From the NCBI GenBank assembly GCA_903916755.1, contig CAIWXW010000109.1, positions 1 through 64,000 of the forward strand: a DNA stretch of 64,000 nt, given 5' to 3'. Positions 10,586 through 18,501 of this stretch are shown piece by piece (the stretch's first letter is position 1; each line of letters starts with the position of its first letter). Below the pieces are notes generated by a model. The model saw nothing but the letters and a program-made list of their open reading frames with translations, had not been told where the DNA came from and did not search any database. This DNA comes from an uncultured Opitutaceae bacterium (GTDB taxonomy: Bacteria; Verrucomicrobiota; Verrucomicrobiia; Opitutales; Opitutaceae). The position numbers were made by a program, and so were the translations under genes.

Positions 10586-10615
10586 GACCGCCGATGGGGG
10601 TGCTTCGTCTGGGTT

Positions 10616-10643
10616 GAGATTGGTGCAGATGCCGGGAGTCGAA
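10616..10643. repeat. Direct repeat copy 1: displaced 3' end of tRNA-Arg (putative att remnant)
   Basis: GAGATTGGTGCAGATGCCGGGAGTCGAA, identical to 11712-11739. Confidence 0.9.
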
Positions 10644-10838
10644 ACCGGCACAACTAGGTTTTATAATTAACTCTGAATCAGACCCATCTGGAATTTCGAT
10701 CGGATGGGAGAGTCGGTCAACTTGGCAGGGCACGGCAGGATTTTGCACCAAGTGGCATGAATGTTGACAGGAATCGGACAGGAATTTCTGGGCATGGGCC
10801 TCCGGGGTCCAAAGGCTCAATATCAAATGCCGATCGGG

Positions 10839-11174
10839 CTAAGCGAAGTACTGTTCCAGAGCGTCAATCAGGACCGGAATATCCATGGTCGCCGTCTTCC
10901 ACACCTGATCGAGATCAACCTCTCCATAATCGTGGGCGATAATGTTCCGCATCCCTCTCATACCGCGAAACGGTATTTTCGGGAAAAGAGCCTGTGTCTC
11001 CGGAGATACGCGGCTGGCAGCCTCGCCAACGATCTCAATGCGTCGCAGCACGGCGTCCTGCTTCTCCATGTTGGCCACGAAGGACTCCTCAGTCATTCCA
11101 GCGATGTACGCCCGGATCTGGCGAGACGAGTCCAGCATGTCGCGCAGCAATCCCGCTTGCTTCTCATCGGGCAT
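10839..11174 (-). CDS. hepT: HepT-like HEPN toxin (type VII TA)
   Basis: 111 aa with RNIIAHDY (RX4HXY) motif; 11-nt overlap with upstream mntA. Confidence 0.9.
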   Translation of the reverse strand: MPDEKQAGLLRDMLDSSRQIRAYIAGMTEESFVANMEKQDAVLRRIEIVGEAASRVSPETQALFPKIPFRGMRGMRNIIAHDYGEVDLDQVWKTATMDIPVLIDALEQYFA

Positions 11175-11493
11175 AGAGGGTGACGGGATTTGCGAGAATG
11201 GCCCGTCGGCGGTAGGGATTGCGGCTTCGTTCGACGGCACGTCGGCTGAGCAGGTCCACGTGGCAACCAAGGCGGTCTTCCAAGTCTTCTTTCAAAGCAC
11301 CCATCTCAACCAGGCCGGCATTTGCACCCGGCAGATATTCAACCATAAGATCAACGTCGCTGTTCGAACGGGCTTCTCCTCGCGCGACCGAACCAAATAC
11401 CTCCATGCGCGCGATCGGAAGCTCCGCGCACACGGCACGCAAGACTGCGCGCAGAGTGTCGAATGATACGGACGATGACGGCGATTCTTGCAC
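11164..11493 (-). CDS. mntA: MntA-like minimal nucleotidyltransferase antitoxin
   Basis: GSVARGEARSNSDVDL = GSX10DXD motif; probable GTG start at 11493. Confidence 0.87.
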   Translation of the reverse strand: MQESPSSSVSFDTLRAVLRAVCAELPIARMEVFGSVARGEARSNSDVDLMVEYLPGANAGLVEMGALKEDLEDRLGCHVDLLSRRAVERSRNPYRRRAILANPVTLYAR

Positions 11494-11711
11494 GCATCGA
11501 CATTGCGACGAATCGCCGGCTTTGGCAACGCGACAATGAAGCCCAATCGGCGGCCTAATTTTCCTAACCGCAAGAACTCCGCGCGCGGGACGGCGAGGGA
11601 GCCAGCCGCCATCTCGAAATTCTCCAGACCTGGTCCTCACGCTAAGCCTCGACCAACATTGTCGCTCTGACTCGAGTCGATTAGAGACCCGTTTGCCGTC
11701 GCGGTCGCGAC

Positions 11712-11739
11712 GAGATTGGTGCAGATGCCGGGAGTCGAA
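11712..11739. repeat. Direct repeat copy 2, covering the 3' end of tRNA-Arg (putative att site)
   Basis: GAGATTGGTGCAGATGCCGGGAGTCGAA, identical to 10616-10643. Confidence 0.9.
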
Positions 11740-11791
11740 CCCGGATCGATGGCTTCGGAGGCCACAACACTATCCATTGTGCTACATCTGC
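11717..11791 (-). tRNA. tRNA-Arg(CCG), CCA encoded
   Basis: GCAGATG/CATCTGC acceptor stem, anticodon loop CTCCGAA, T-arm CCGGGTTCGACTCCCGG, 3' ACCA. Confidence 0.93.
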
Positions 11792-11832
11792 AAAAAACGG
11801 AGGGCCATCAAAGCCGGTTCAACCGGCTCCCG

Positions 11833-13002
11833 TCAAGACAGCTGATGCCCGTGCTGCACGACGGAGTCGCGGCCCTGGTTTAGCCGGTCCAGGACGCCGG
11901 CCAGCCGGCGGCGCTTTTCGTCGTTCTGGGCGAACATCTCGAGCTGGGCGCCAGCCCCCTCGACGCCCGAGAGCCGGGCGCTGACCAGGCGGAGGGGGCG
12001 CCGCTTGCGCCAGGCCGCCCGCAGGAGCGGCTCGACCAGGGGATAAAATGGCGCCTCGAGGTCCGTGGCGGTGTCGAGGGTGCGGCCATGCGACTCCTGG
12101 CTGAAATCGGGATAGCGCACCTTGATCGTGAGCGTGCGCACGCGCTTCCCGTCGGAGCGGATCTTCGCCATCAGCTCGTCGATCATGCCCTTGGCCACGC
12201 GCTCGATCGTCCCGAAGTCGGAAACGTCCTCCCCGAAGGTCTGCTGCTGGGAGTAGCTCTTCGCATCCTCTTCCCCGGTCTCCACGGGCCGGTCGTCCTC
12301 GCCCCGGGCGCGGGCGAGCATGCCCTCCCAGTCCGAACCGAGGACCGCTTCCAGCTCCCGGGGGGAGCGGACGAAGAGGTCACGGACGACTCTGAGGCCC
12401 TCTTCCGCCAGCATGGCCTCGGTCTTGGGGCCCACCCCGGGCAGCTTGCCCAAGGAGAGCGGCGCCAGGAAGGCCGCTTCGGCCCCCGGCAGGACGATCT
12501 CGAAGCCGCGCGGCTTGCGCAGTTTCGAGGCGATCTGCGCGACCAGCTTGTTTGACGCGATGCCCCAGGAGGTCGGTATCTCCAGCTCATGCCATATCCG
12601 CTGCTGCAGGGCGCGGACGGTGGCCTCGATCTGGCCAACCGTCGTCAGTCCGCAGGGCGCGAGGTCGAGGTAACCCTCATCGATCGAATTGCGCTGCACG
12701 ACCGGCGTCACCGTCTCGCAGAGGTCGAACATTTGCTTCGACACCTTGCCGTAGAGGCCGGAGGTGTGCGGGATCATGATCAGGTCCGGGCAGACCCTGA
12801 GCGCGCGCGAGGTCGGCATCGGCGTGTACACGCCGACCGCCCTCGCCTCATAGCTGGCGGAGGATATGATGCCCCGCTCCCGGCCCCCGACGGCGCATTT
12901 CCGACCGCGGAGCTCCGGCCGCAGCGCCTGTTCGCACGACACGAAAAACGCGTCGGCGTCGAGGTGAACGATGGTCGGCAGCCCGGGCATGGCCGAAGCC
13001 AA
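11833..13002 (-). CDS. dinB: DNA polymerase IV (Y-family)
   Basis: 389 aa; IVHLDADAFFVSCEQALRPELRGRKCAVGG, SYEARAVGVYTPMPTSRA, NSIDEGYLDL. Confidence 0.95.
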   Translation of the reverse strand: MASAMPGLPTIVHLDADAFFVSCEQALRPELRGRKCAVGGRERGIISSASYEARAVGVYTPMPTSRALRVCPDLIMIPHTSGLYGKVSKQMFDLCETVTPVVQRNSIDEGYLDLAPCGLTTVGQIEATVRALQQRIWHELEIPTSWGIASNKLVAQIASKLRKPRGFEIVLPGAEAAFLAPLSLGKLPGVGPKTEAMLAEEGLRVVRDLFVRSPRELEAVLGSDWEGMLARARGEDDRPVETGEEDAKSYSQQQTFGEDVSDFGTIERVAKGMIDELMAKIRSDGKRVRTLTIKVRYPDFSQESHGRTLDTATDLEAPFYPLVEPLLRAAWRKRRPLRLVSARLSGVEGAGAQLEMFAQNDEKRRRLAGVLDRLNQGRDSVVQHGHQLS

Positions 13003-13036
13003 AGGCCGGGCGCGCGCGGGGGGAAGGCGAAAGCGC

Positions 13037-13213
13037 CTACTTCCGCTTGGCGGCCGACTTTCCCTTGGCGCCGCCGTCCTGCTTGTTGACCGTCGCCCAG
13101 GCGCGGGCGGCGGCGGTCTTGGGGCTGATGCCCTTCTTCTCGTAGCTGGTCTCGATGTGAGCCGCCTCGCGTTTCTGCTTGGGCGAATAGCTGGCTTTGC
13201 TTCCTTGTGGCAT
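13037..13213 (-). CDS. Small basic protein with Lys/Ala-rich C-terminal tail
   Basis: 58 aa MPQGSKASYSPKQKREAAHIETSYEKKGISPKTAAARAWATVNKQDGGAKGKSAAKRK. Confidence 0.7.
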   Translation of the reverse strand: MPQGSKASYSPKQKREAAHIETSYEKKGISPKTAAARAWATVNKQDGGAKGKSAAKRK

Positions 13214-13349
13214 GGTGGGAGTTATTTGGGTTTGAGGCGCAGCCGCCGGACCTTCCCCACGGTCACGTGGGCCCCTGGTTTGTTCCATGTCCGGCGGTCT
13301 CCGATTCAGGGATTGTCGAGACGCCGGACTTGCCGCAAGTTGGGCCGAT

Positions 13350-15062
13350 ATGACCGTTGGAACCGAGGAGGGCGCAGCGCCGGCACCGAGCGACTTTATC
13401 CGCGACATTGTCGCCCGTGATGTTGCGGAAAAACGCTATCCGCAAATCGTTACGCGATTCCCGCCGGAGCCTAACGGCTATCTTCACATCGGCCACGCCA
13501 AGTCGATCTGTCTCAATTTCGGGATCGCCCGCGAAAACGCCGGACGCTGCAACCTGCGGCTCGACGACACCAACCCGGTCAAGGAGGACGTCGAGTACGT
13601 CGCCTCGATCATCGCCGACGTCACCTGGCTCATCGACGGCTGGGCGGACCAGGTCCTCGGCCTCAAGCCCGCGACGACCGAACCCTATCACGCCAGCGAC
13701 TACTTCGGGCCGCTCTACGACTTCGCGGTCGAACTGATCAAGAAAGGCAAAGCCTATGTCTGCGACCTGAGCCCCGAGGAGACCGAGAAATACCGCGGCG
13801 CCCCCGACCGCCCCGGCCAGGACAGCCCGTTCCGGAACCGGCCGGTGGCCGAGAACCTCGACCTCTTTCAGCGGATGAAGGCGGGGGAATTCCCCGATGG
13901 GGCGCGCACGCTCCGCGCCAAGATCGACATGGCCGCGCCGAACATGTGGCTGCGCGACCCCCTGCTCTACCGCATCCGGCACGTCGAGCACCACCAGACC
14001 GGCGCCACCTGGTGCATCTATCCCCTTTACGACTACGCGCATTGCCTGAGCGACTACCTCGAGGGCATCACCCACAGCATCTGCACCCTCGAGTTCGAGG
14101 TGCACCGCCCGCTCTACGACTGGATCCTCGAGCAGCTTAATCTGCCCAGGCCGCTTCCGCACCAGTACGAGTTCGCGAAGCTGAACCTCGGCTACACCGT
14201 CGTCAGCAAGCGCAAGCTGCTGCAGCTGGTCCAGGAGGGCATCGTGGCCGGCTGGGACGATCCCCGGCTGCCCACCCTTTCGGGGCTGCGCCGCCGCGGC
14301 GTGCCCGCCAGCGCCCTGCGCCGCTTCGCCGCCAGCATCGGCGTCACCCGCTATGACAGCGTCACGGACGTCGCGCTCTTCGAGCACGCGATCCGCGAGG
14401 AGCTGAACGGCGCCGCGCTGCGCCGGCTGGCGGTCCTGCGGCCGATCAAGCTGGTCCTGACCAACATTCCGGCCGGCGAGACGCTCTCGGTCGAGGCGGT
14501 CAACCATCCGGCCGATGCCGCCGCCGGCGTGCGCCCGCTGGCCTTCACCCGCGAGATCTTCATCGAGAGCGATGACTTCATGGAGGTCCCGCCCAACAAG
14601 TATTTTCGGCTCCGGCCGGGCGGCGAGGTGCGGCTTAAGTACGCCTGCATCATCAAGTGCGACGAGGTGGTGAAGGACGCCGCCGGGGCGATCGTGGAGC
14701 TGCGCTGCACCGCCGACCTCGACTCCCGCAAGGGAGGGCCCAACGCCGACCGGAAGATCAAGGGCACGATCCATTGGGTCAGCGCCACTGCCTGCATCGA
14801 GGCGCCCGCCCGCCTCTATGACCGCCTCTTCACGGTCGCCGAACCGGATGCCGAGGGCGCCTTCAAGACGCACATCAATCCCCATTCGCTGGAGACGGTG
14901 ACCGCCAGGCTGGAGGCCTCGCTGCGCGACGCCCAGCCGGGCCAAAGCTACCAGTTCGAGCGGCTCGGCTACTTCACGCTCGATGCCGCCGACGCCCGCC
15001 CGGGCCAGCCCGTCTTCAACCGCACGCTGACCCTCAAGGACGCGTGGACGGCGAAGGCCTGA
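13350..15062 (+). CDS. glnS: Glutaminyl-tRNA synthetase
   Basis: RFPPEPNGYLHIGHAKSICLNFGIA (HIGH), VVSKRKLLQLV (KMSKS-like), WGDDPRLPTLSGLRRRG-type segment; ATG at 13350 likely. Confidence 0.97.
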   Translation: MTVGTEEGAAPAPSDFIRDIVARDVAEKRYPQIVTRFPPEPNGYLHIGHAKSICLNFGIARENAGRCNLRLDDTNPVKEDVEYVASIIADVTWLIDGWADQVLGLKPATTEPYHASDYFGPLYDFAVELIKKGKAYVCDLSPEETEKYRGAPDRPGQDSPFRNRPVAENLDLFQRMKAGEFPDGARTLRAKIDMAAPNMWLRDPLLYRIRHVEHHQTGATWCIYPLYDYAHCLSDYLEGITHSICTLEFEVHRPLYDWILEQLNLPRPLPHQYEFAKLNLGYTVVSKRKLLQLVQEGIVAGWDDPRLPTLSGLRRRGVPASALRRFAASIGVTRYDSVTDVALFEHAIREELNGAALRRLAVLRPIKLVLTNIPAGETLSVEAVNHPADAAAGVRPLAFTREIFIESDDFMEVPPNKYFRLRPGGEVRLKYACIIKCDEVVKDAAGAIVELRCTADLDSRKGGPNADRKIKGTIHWVSATACIEAPARLYDRLFTVAEPDAEGAFKTHINPHSLETVTARLEASLRDAQPGQSYQFERLGYFTLDAADARPGQPVFNRTLTLKDAWTAKA

Positions 15063-15102
15063 GGCTTGCCAGCAAAAGCGCCCGTCTGGTTCAATTCCCG
15101 CC

Positions 15103-15705
15103 TTGAAGCCAAGCATTGTCACCCTCGACCTGGAAGGTGTCCTCGTCCCCGAGATCTGGATCGCCGTCGCGGAGCGCACCGGCCTCGCGGCCCTGCGCCG
15201 GACCACCCGGGAAGAGCCGGACTATGACAAGCTGATGCGCTACCGCCTGGAGATCCTGGACCGCGAGGGCATCACCCTCTCGAAGATCCAGGACGTGATC
15301 CGGGGCCTGGCGCCCCTGCCCGGGGCCGCGGAGTTCCTGGCGACCCTCCGGGCGGAGACCCAGGTCATCATCCTTTCCGACACATTCGAGCAGTTCGCCG
15401 CGCCGCTTATGCGGCAGCTGGGCTGGCCCACCCTTCTCTGCCACCAGCTGACCGTCGAGCAGGACCGGATCACCGGCTACCGCCTCCGCCAGCCGGACCA
15501 GAAGCGCGAGGCCGTGAAGGCCCTGCAAGGCCTGCGCTACGCCGTCATTGCCGCGGGCGACTCCTTCAACGACACGACCATGCTCGCCCAGGCCGACCAC
15601 GGCTTCTTCTTCCGCGCGCCCGACGCCATCAGCACGCAGTTCCCGCAGTTCCCCACGGTCCGCGAGTACGCGGACCTGCTCAGATCGATCCGCCAGCGGC
15701 TGTAG
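15103..15705 (+). CDS. thrH: ThrH-type phosphoserine phosphatase/phosphoserine:homoserine phosphotransferase
   Basis: HAD protein of 200 aa: [40 protein letters not shown] start. Confidence 0.88.
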   Translation: MKPSIVTLDLEGVLVPEIWIAVAERTGLAALRRTTREEPDYDKLMRYRLEILDREGITLSKIQDVIRGLAPLPGAAEFLATLRAETQVIILSDTFEQFAAPLMRQLGWPTLLCHQLTVEQDRITGYRLRQPDQKREAVKALQGLRYAVIAAGDSFNDTTMLAQADHGFFFRAPDAISTQFPQFPTVREYADLLRSIRQRL

Positions 15706-17038
15706 CCAGGAATCGGTCCAGCCGCGGGCGGACCCGGTCGGGACCCAGGACGCGGAGCAGGCTGAAGAAACTTGGGCCCACGTTCGTCCCGGAGACGGCC
15801 AGCCGGCCAACGTGGACGTAATCGCCCAGGCCGAGGCCCTGGCGCGCCGCCAGGGCCTGCACCGCCGCCTCCAGCGTGGCGTCGCTCGAGAAATCAGCCG
15901 TGGCGAGGGTCGCGATCAATTCGCGCAGACGGGCGACCGGGTCGCCCTTGGCCATGACCTTTTCCCGCACCTTCGGGTCGATGCCGAAGTCCTCCGTGAA
16001 AAAATACGCGGTGTAGGCGGGCAGTTCCTCGATCGCCTTCACCTTGGGCTGGCCGAGCAGCATGATTTCCCGGAAATAGGCGGGGTCGGCCGCGAGCGGG
16101 TCGATGCGGGCGGCGCCTTCGGCCGCCGGGCCGGCGGCCAGCCGGGCAAAATAGGCGCGGGCCTGCTCGACATAGGCGTCGGGCGGCAGTTCGACCAGGT
16201 AGGTCCAGTTCATGTGGGCCAGCTTTTTCTCGTCGAAGCGGGCGTTGCTCTGGTTGACCCCCGGCAGGTCAAAGAGCCGCACGATCTCGGCCAGGGGCAT
16301 CTTCTCCCGGTTGTCGCCGGGGTTCCAGCCGAGGAGGCAGAGGAAGTTGACCAGGGCCTCGGGCAGGATGCCCCGGCGCTGGTACTCCTCGATCAGGGCT
16401 CCCTGGTCGCGTTTGGACATCTTGCCCGGGCCGTTCTGCTTCAGGATCAGCGGGATATGCGCATAGACGGGCAGCGGGGCGCCGAAGGCCTTGAAGAGTT
16501 CCGTGTGCTTGCTCGTGTTCGAGAGGTGGTCCTCGCCGCGGATCACGTGGGTGATGCCCATGGCGATGTCGTCGACCACGTTCACAAAATGAAACACCGG
16601 GCTGCCGCCCGACCGCACGATGACAAAATCCTTCTCCTCCGTCCGCTCCACCCGTCCGCGGATGCCGTCCTCGATGACCTGCGGCTCGCCCGAGATCCGG
16701 AAGAAGACCGCCCCCTCCTTCTCGTAGGCGCGGCCGGAGGCCATCAACTTCTCAAGATAGGCCCGGTAGATGTCGCCCCGCTCGCTCTGGCGGTAGGGCC
16801 CATGCGCGCCTCCGACCCGCGGACCCTCGTCCCAATTGAGGCCCAGCCAGCTCAGGCTGTTATAGATCACGTCCAGGAAGGCCTCGCTGTTGCGGGCCTG
16901 GTCGGTGTCCTCGATCCGGAGGACGAAGACGCCGCCGGTATGCCGGGCATAAAGCCAGTTGAAGAGCGCCGTGCGGGCGCTGCCGATGTGGAAGAACCCC
17001 GTCGGACTGGGGGCGAAACGAACGCGGACCTGGGACAT
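15680..17038 (-). CDS. gltX: Glutamyl-tRNA synthetase
   Basis: [43 protein letters not shown]. Confidence 0.97.
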   Translation of the reverse strand: MSQVRVRFAPSPTGFFHIGSARTALFNWLYARHTGGVFVLRIEDTDQARNSEAFLDVIYNSLSWLGLNWDEGPRVGGAHGPYRQSERGDIYRAYLEKLMASGRAYEKEGAVFFRISGEPQVIEDGIRGRVERTEEKDFVIVRSGGSPVFHFVNVVDDIAMGITHVIRGEDHLSNTSKHTELFKAFGAPLPVYAHIPLILKQNGPGKMSKRDQGALIEEYQRRGILPEALVNFLCLLGWNPGDNREKMPLAEIVRLFDLPGVNQSNARFDEKKLAHMNWTYLVELPPDAYVEQARAYFARLAAGPAAEGAARIDPLAADPAYFREIMLLGQPKVKAIEELPAYTAYFFTEDFGIDPKVREKVMAKGDPVARLRELIATLATADFSSDATLEAAVQALAARQGLGLGDYVHVGRLAVSGTNVGPSFFSLLRVLGPDRVRPRLDRFLATAAGGSI

Positions 17039-17096
17039 GGGATGAAGGGAGGATATCGGCCTGACAGGGAGCCGACGACGATACTAGGCTAGTCCG

Positions 17097-17891
17097 GTGG
17101 ATTCCGCTCCCGCTGTCAAAGACTCCCGCCCGCCGGAAATCGATGCTGCCGCCGTCGTGGCCCGGCTCGTGGCCGCCGCCCGGGCGGCCGGCGCCGACGT
17201 CGAGACCTTTGGCGCGGCGGCGGGCTGTCCCCTGATCGCCATCACCCGGCGAACGCCCGGTCCCCGGCCCCGCATCTACCTCTCCGCCGGCATCCACGGG
17301 GACGAGCCGGCTCCGCCCCTGGCCCTCCTGGAGATGCTCGAGGCCGGGATCTTCGACGAGCGCGCCCATTGGTTCATCTGCCCCCTCCTCAATCCCGCCG
17401 GCTTCCGCCGGCGGGCGCGCGAGAACGCGGCGGGGCTGGACCTCAACCGCGACTACCGCGAAACCCAGTCGGCCGAGATCGCGGCCCACATTTCCTGGCT
17501 GCGCCGGCAGCCTAATTTCAACCTCACGCTCTGCGTCCACGAGGACTGGGAATCGAAGGGCTACTACCTTTACGAGCTGAACCCGCAGGAACGGCCGAGC
17601 CTGGCGGAGGCCATGCTCGCGGCCGTGGCCCGCGTGTGCCCCATCGACCCCAGCGGCATGATCGACGGCCGGCTGGCCCTGCGGGGCATCATCCGGCCGG
17701 TGGGCGAACCGTGGGACCGCCCGCAATGGCCCGAGGCGATCTATCTGCGGGCCCACCACGCGAATCTGGGCTACACCATCGAATCGCCCTCCTCCTTTCC
17801 GCTGGCCCAGCGGGTGGCCGCGCACCGGGCGGCGCTCGAGACCGCGCTCGAACTCACCTGCGGAAAACCCGCGGGCGCTGGCACGCTTTAG
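17097..17891 (+). CDS. M14-family metallocarboxypeptidase (MpaA-like)
   Basis: GIHGDEPAPPLALLEML (HxxE), GLDLNRDYRETQSAE, LCVHEDWES; GTG start. Confidence 0.78.
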   Translation: MDSAPAVKDSRPPEIDAAAVVARLVAAARAAGADVETFGAAAGCPLIAITRRTPGPRPRIYLSAGIHGDEPAPPLALLEMLEAGIFDERAHWFICPLLNPAGFRRRARENAAGLDLNRDYRETQSAEIAAHISWLRRQPNFNLTLCVHEDWESKGYYLYELNPQERPSLAEAMLAAVARVCPIDPSGMIDGRLALRGIIRPVGEPWDRPQWPEAIYLRAHHANLGYTIESPSSFPLAQRVAAHRAALETALELTCGKPAGAGTL

Positions 17892-18132
17892 GCTGCGAAG
17901 TTAGGGGTAAAGCTCGGGCCTTTTGCGCCGAGTTAAGTTGCAAAGCAGTCTTAGAGGACCAGCCTTTTCTTACGGTTTGATGAAAGATTTTCCCGAGTTG
18001 GAAGATCGGGCCGCCCCGGCGGCTTACCTCCTCACCACAGGGCGCGAGGACGCCCCAGAGGAGTCTCAAAAATTTAGGGCCGACGCGACGCCGGCCCCAA
18101 TTGCGGCAAAACCTGCAGGCAGTCATCACCAC

Positions 18133-18501
18133 ATGAATCGTTCCCATCATCGCGAGCTCATCGTCTCCGGCATTCATTTCGAACTGACCCCGTCGCTGAA
18201 AACCTACGTCCAGGAAAAGGCGGACCGACTTTTCCGCCATGAGGAGAAGATAATCCGGATGCGCGTGGAGCTCGAATGTGATCCAAAAGAGGCGGTCGCC
18301 ACGCGGTTCAAGGCCAAGGGGCACATTCTCATCCATGGGCCCGATCTCAACGCCGTCGTTGAGTCCGACGAATGCCACAAGGCGGTTTCGCTCCTGGTCG
18401 ACAAGCTCGACCGGATGCTCCGGCGGCGCGCCCGCTGGCAGAAGGTGAAGCGGCGCCGTTCGCCCGCGCCGGCGTTCGACGCCTTCGCCGCCGCCTTTTA
18501 G
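18133..18501 (+). CDS. hpf: Ribosome hibernation-promoting factor / sigma-54 modulation protein
   Basis: LIVSGIHFELTPSLKTYVQEKADRLFRHEEKIIRMRVELE...GHILIHGPDLNAVVESDECHKAVSLLVDKLDRML. Confidence 0.9.
   Translation: MNRSHHRELIVSGIHFELTPSLKTYVQEKADRLFRHEEKIIRMRVELECDPKEAVATRFKAKGHILIHGPDLNAVVESDECHKAVSLLVDKLDRMLRRRARWQKVKRRRSPAPAFDAFAAAF

Noticed and set aside
10616-10660. A second tRNA gene
   Set aside because: Only the tRNA 3' segment is present (acceptor and part of the T-arm); no D-arm or anticodon arm. It is treated as an att-like remnant.
13263-15206. 647-aa minus-strand ORF
   Set aside because: Entirely antisense to glnS; no recognisable domain.
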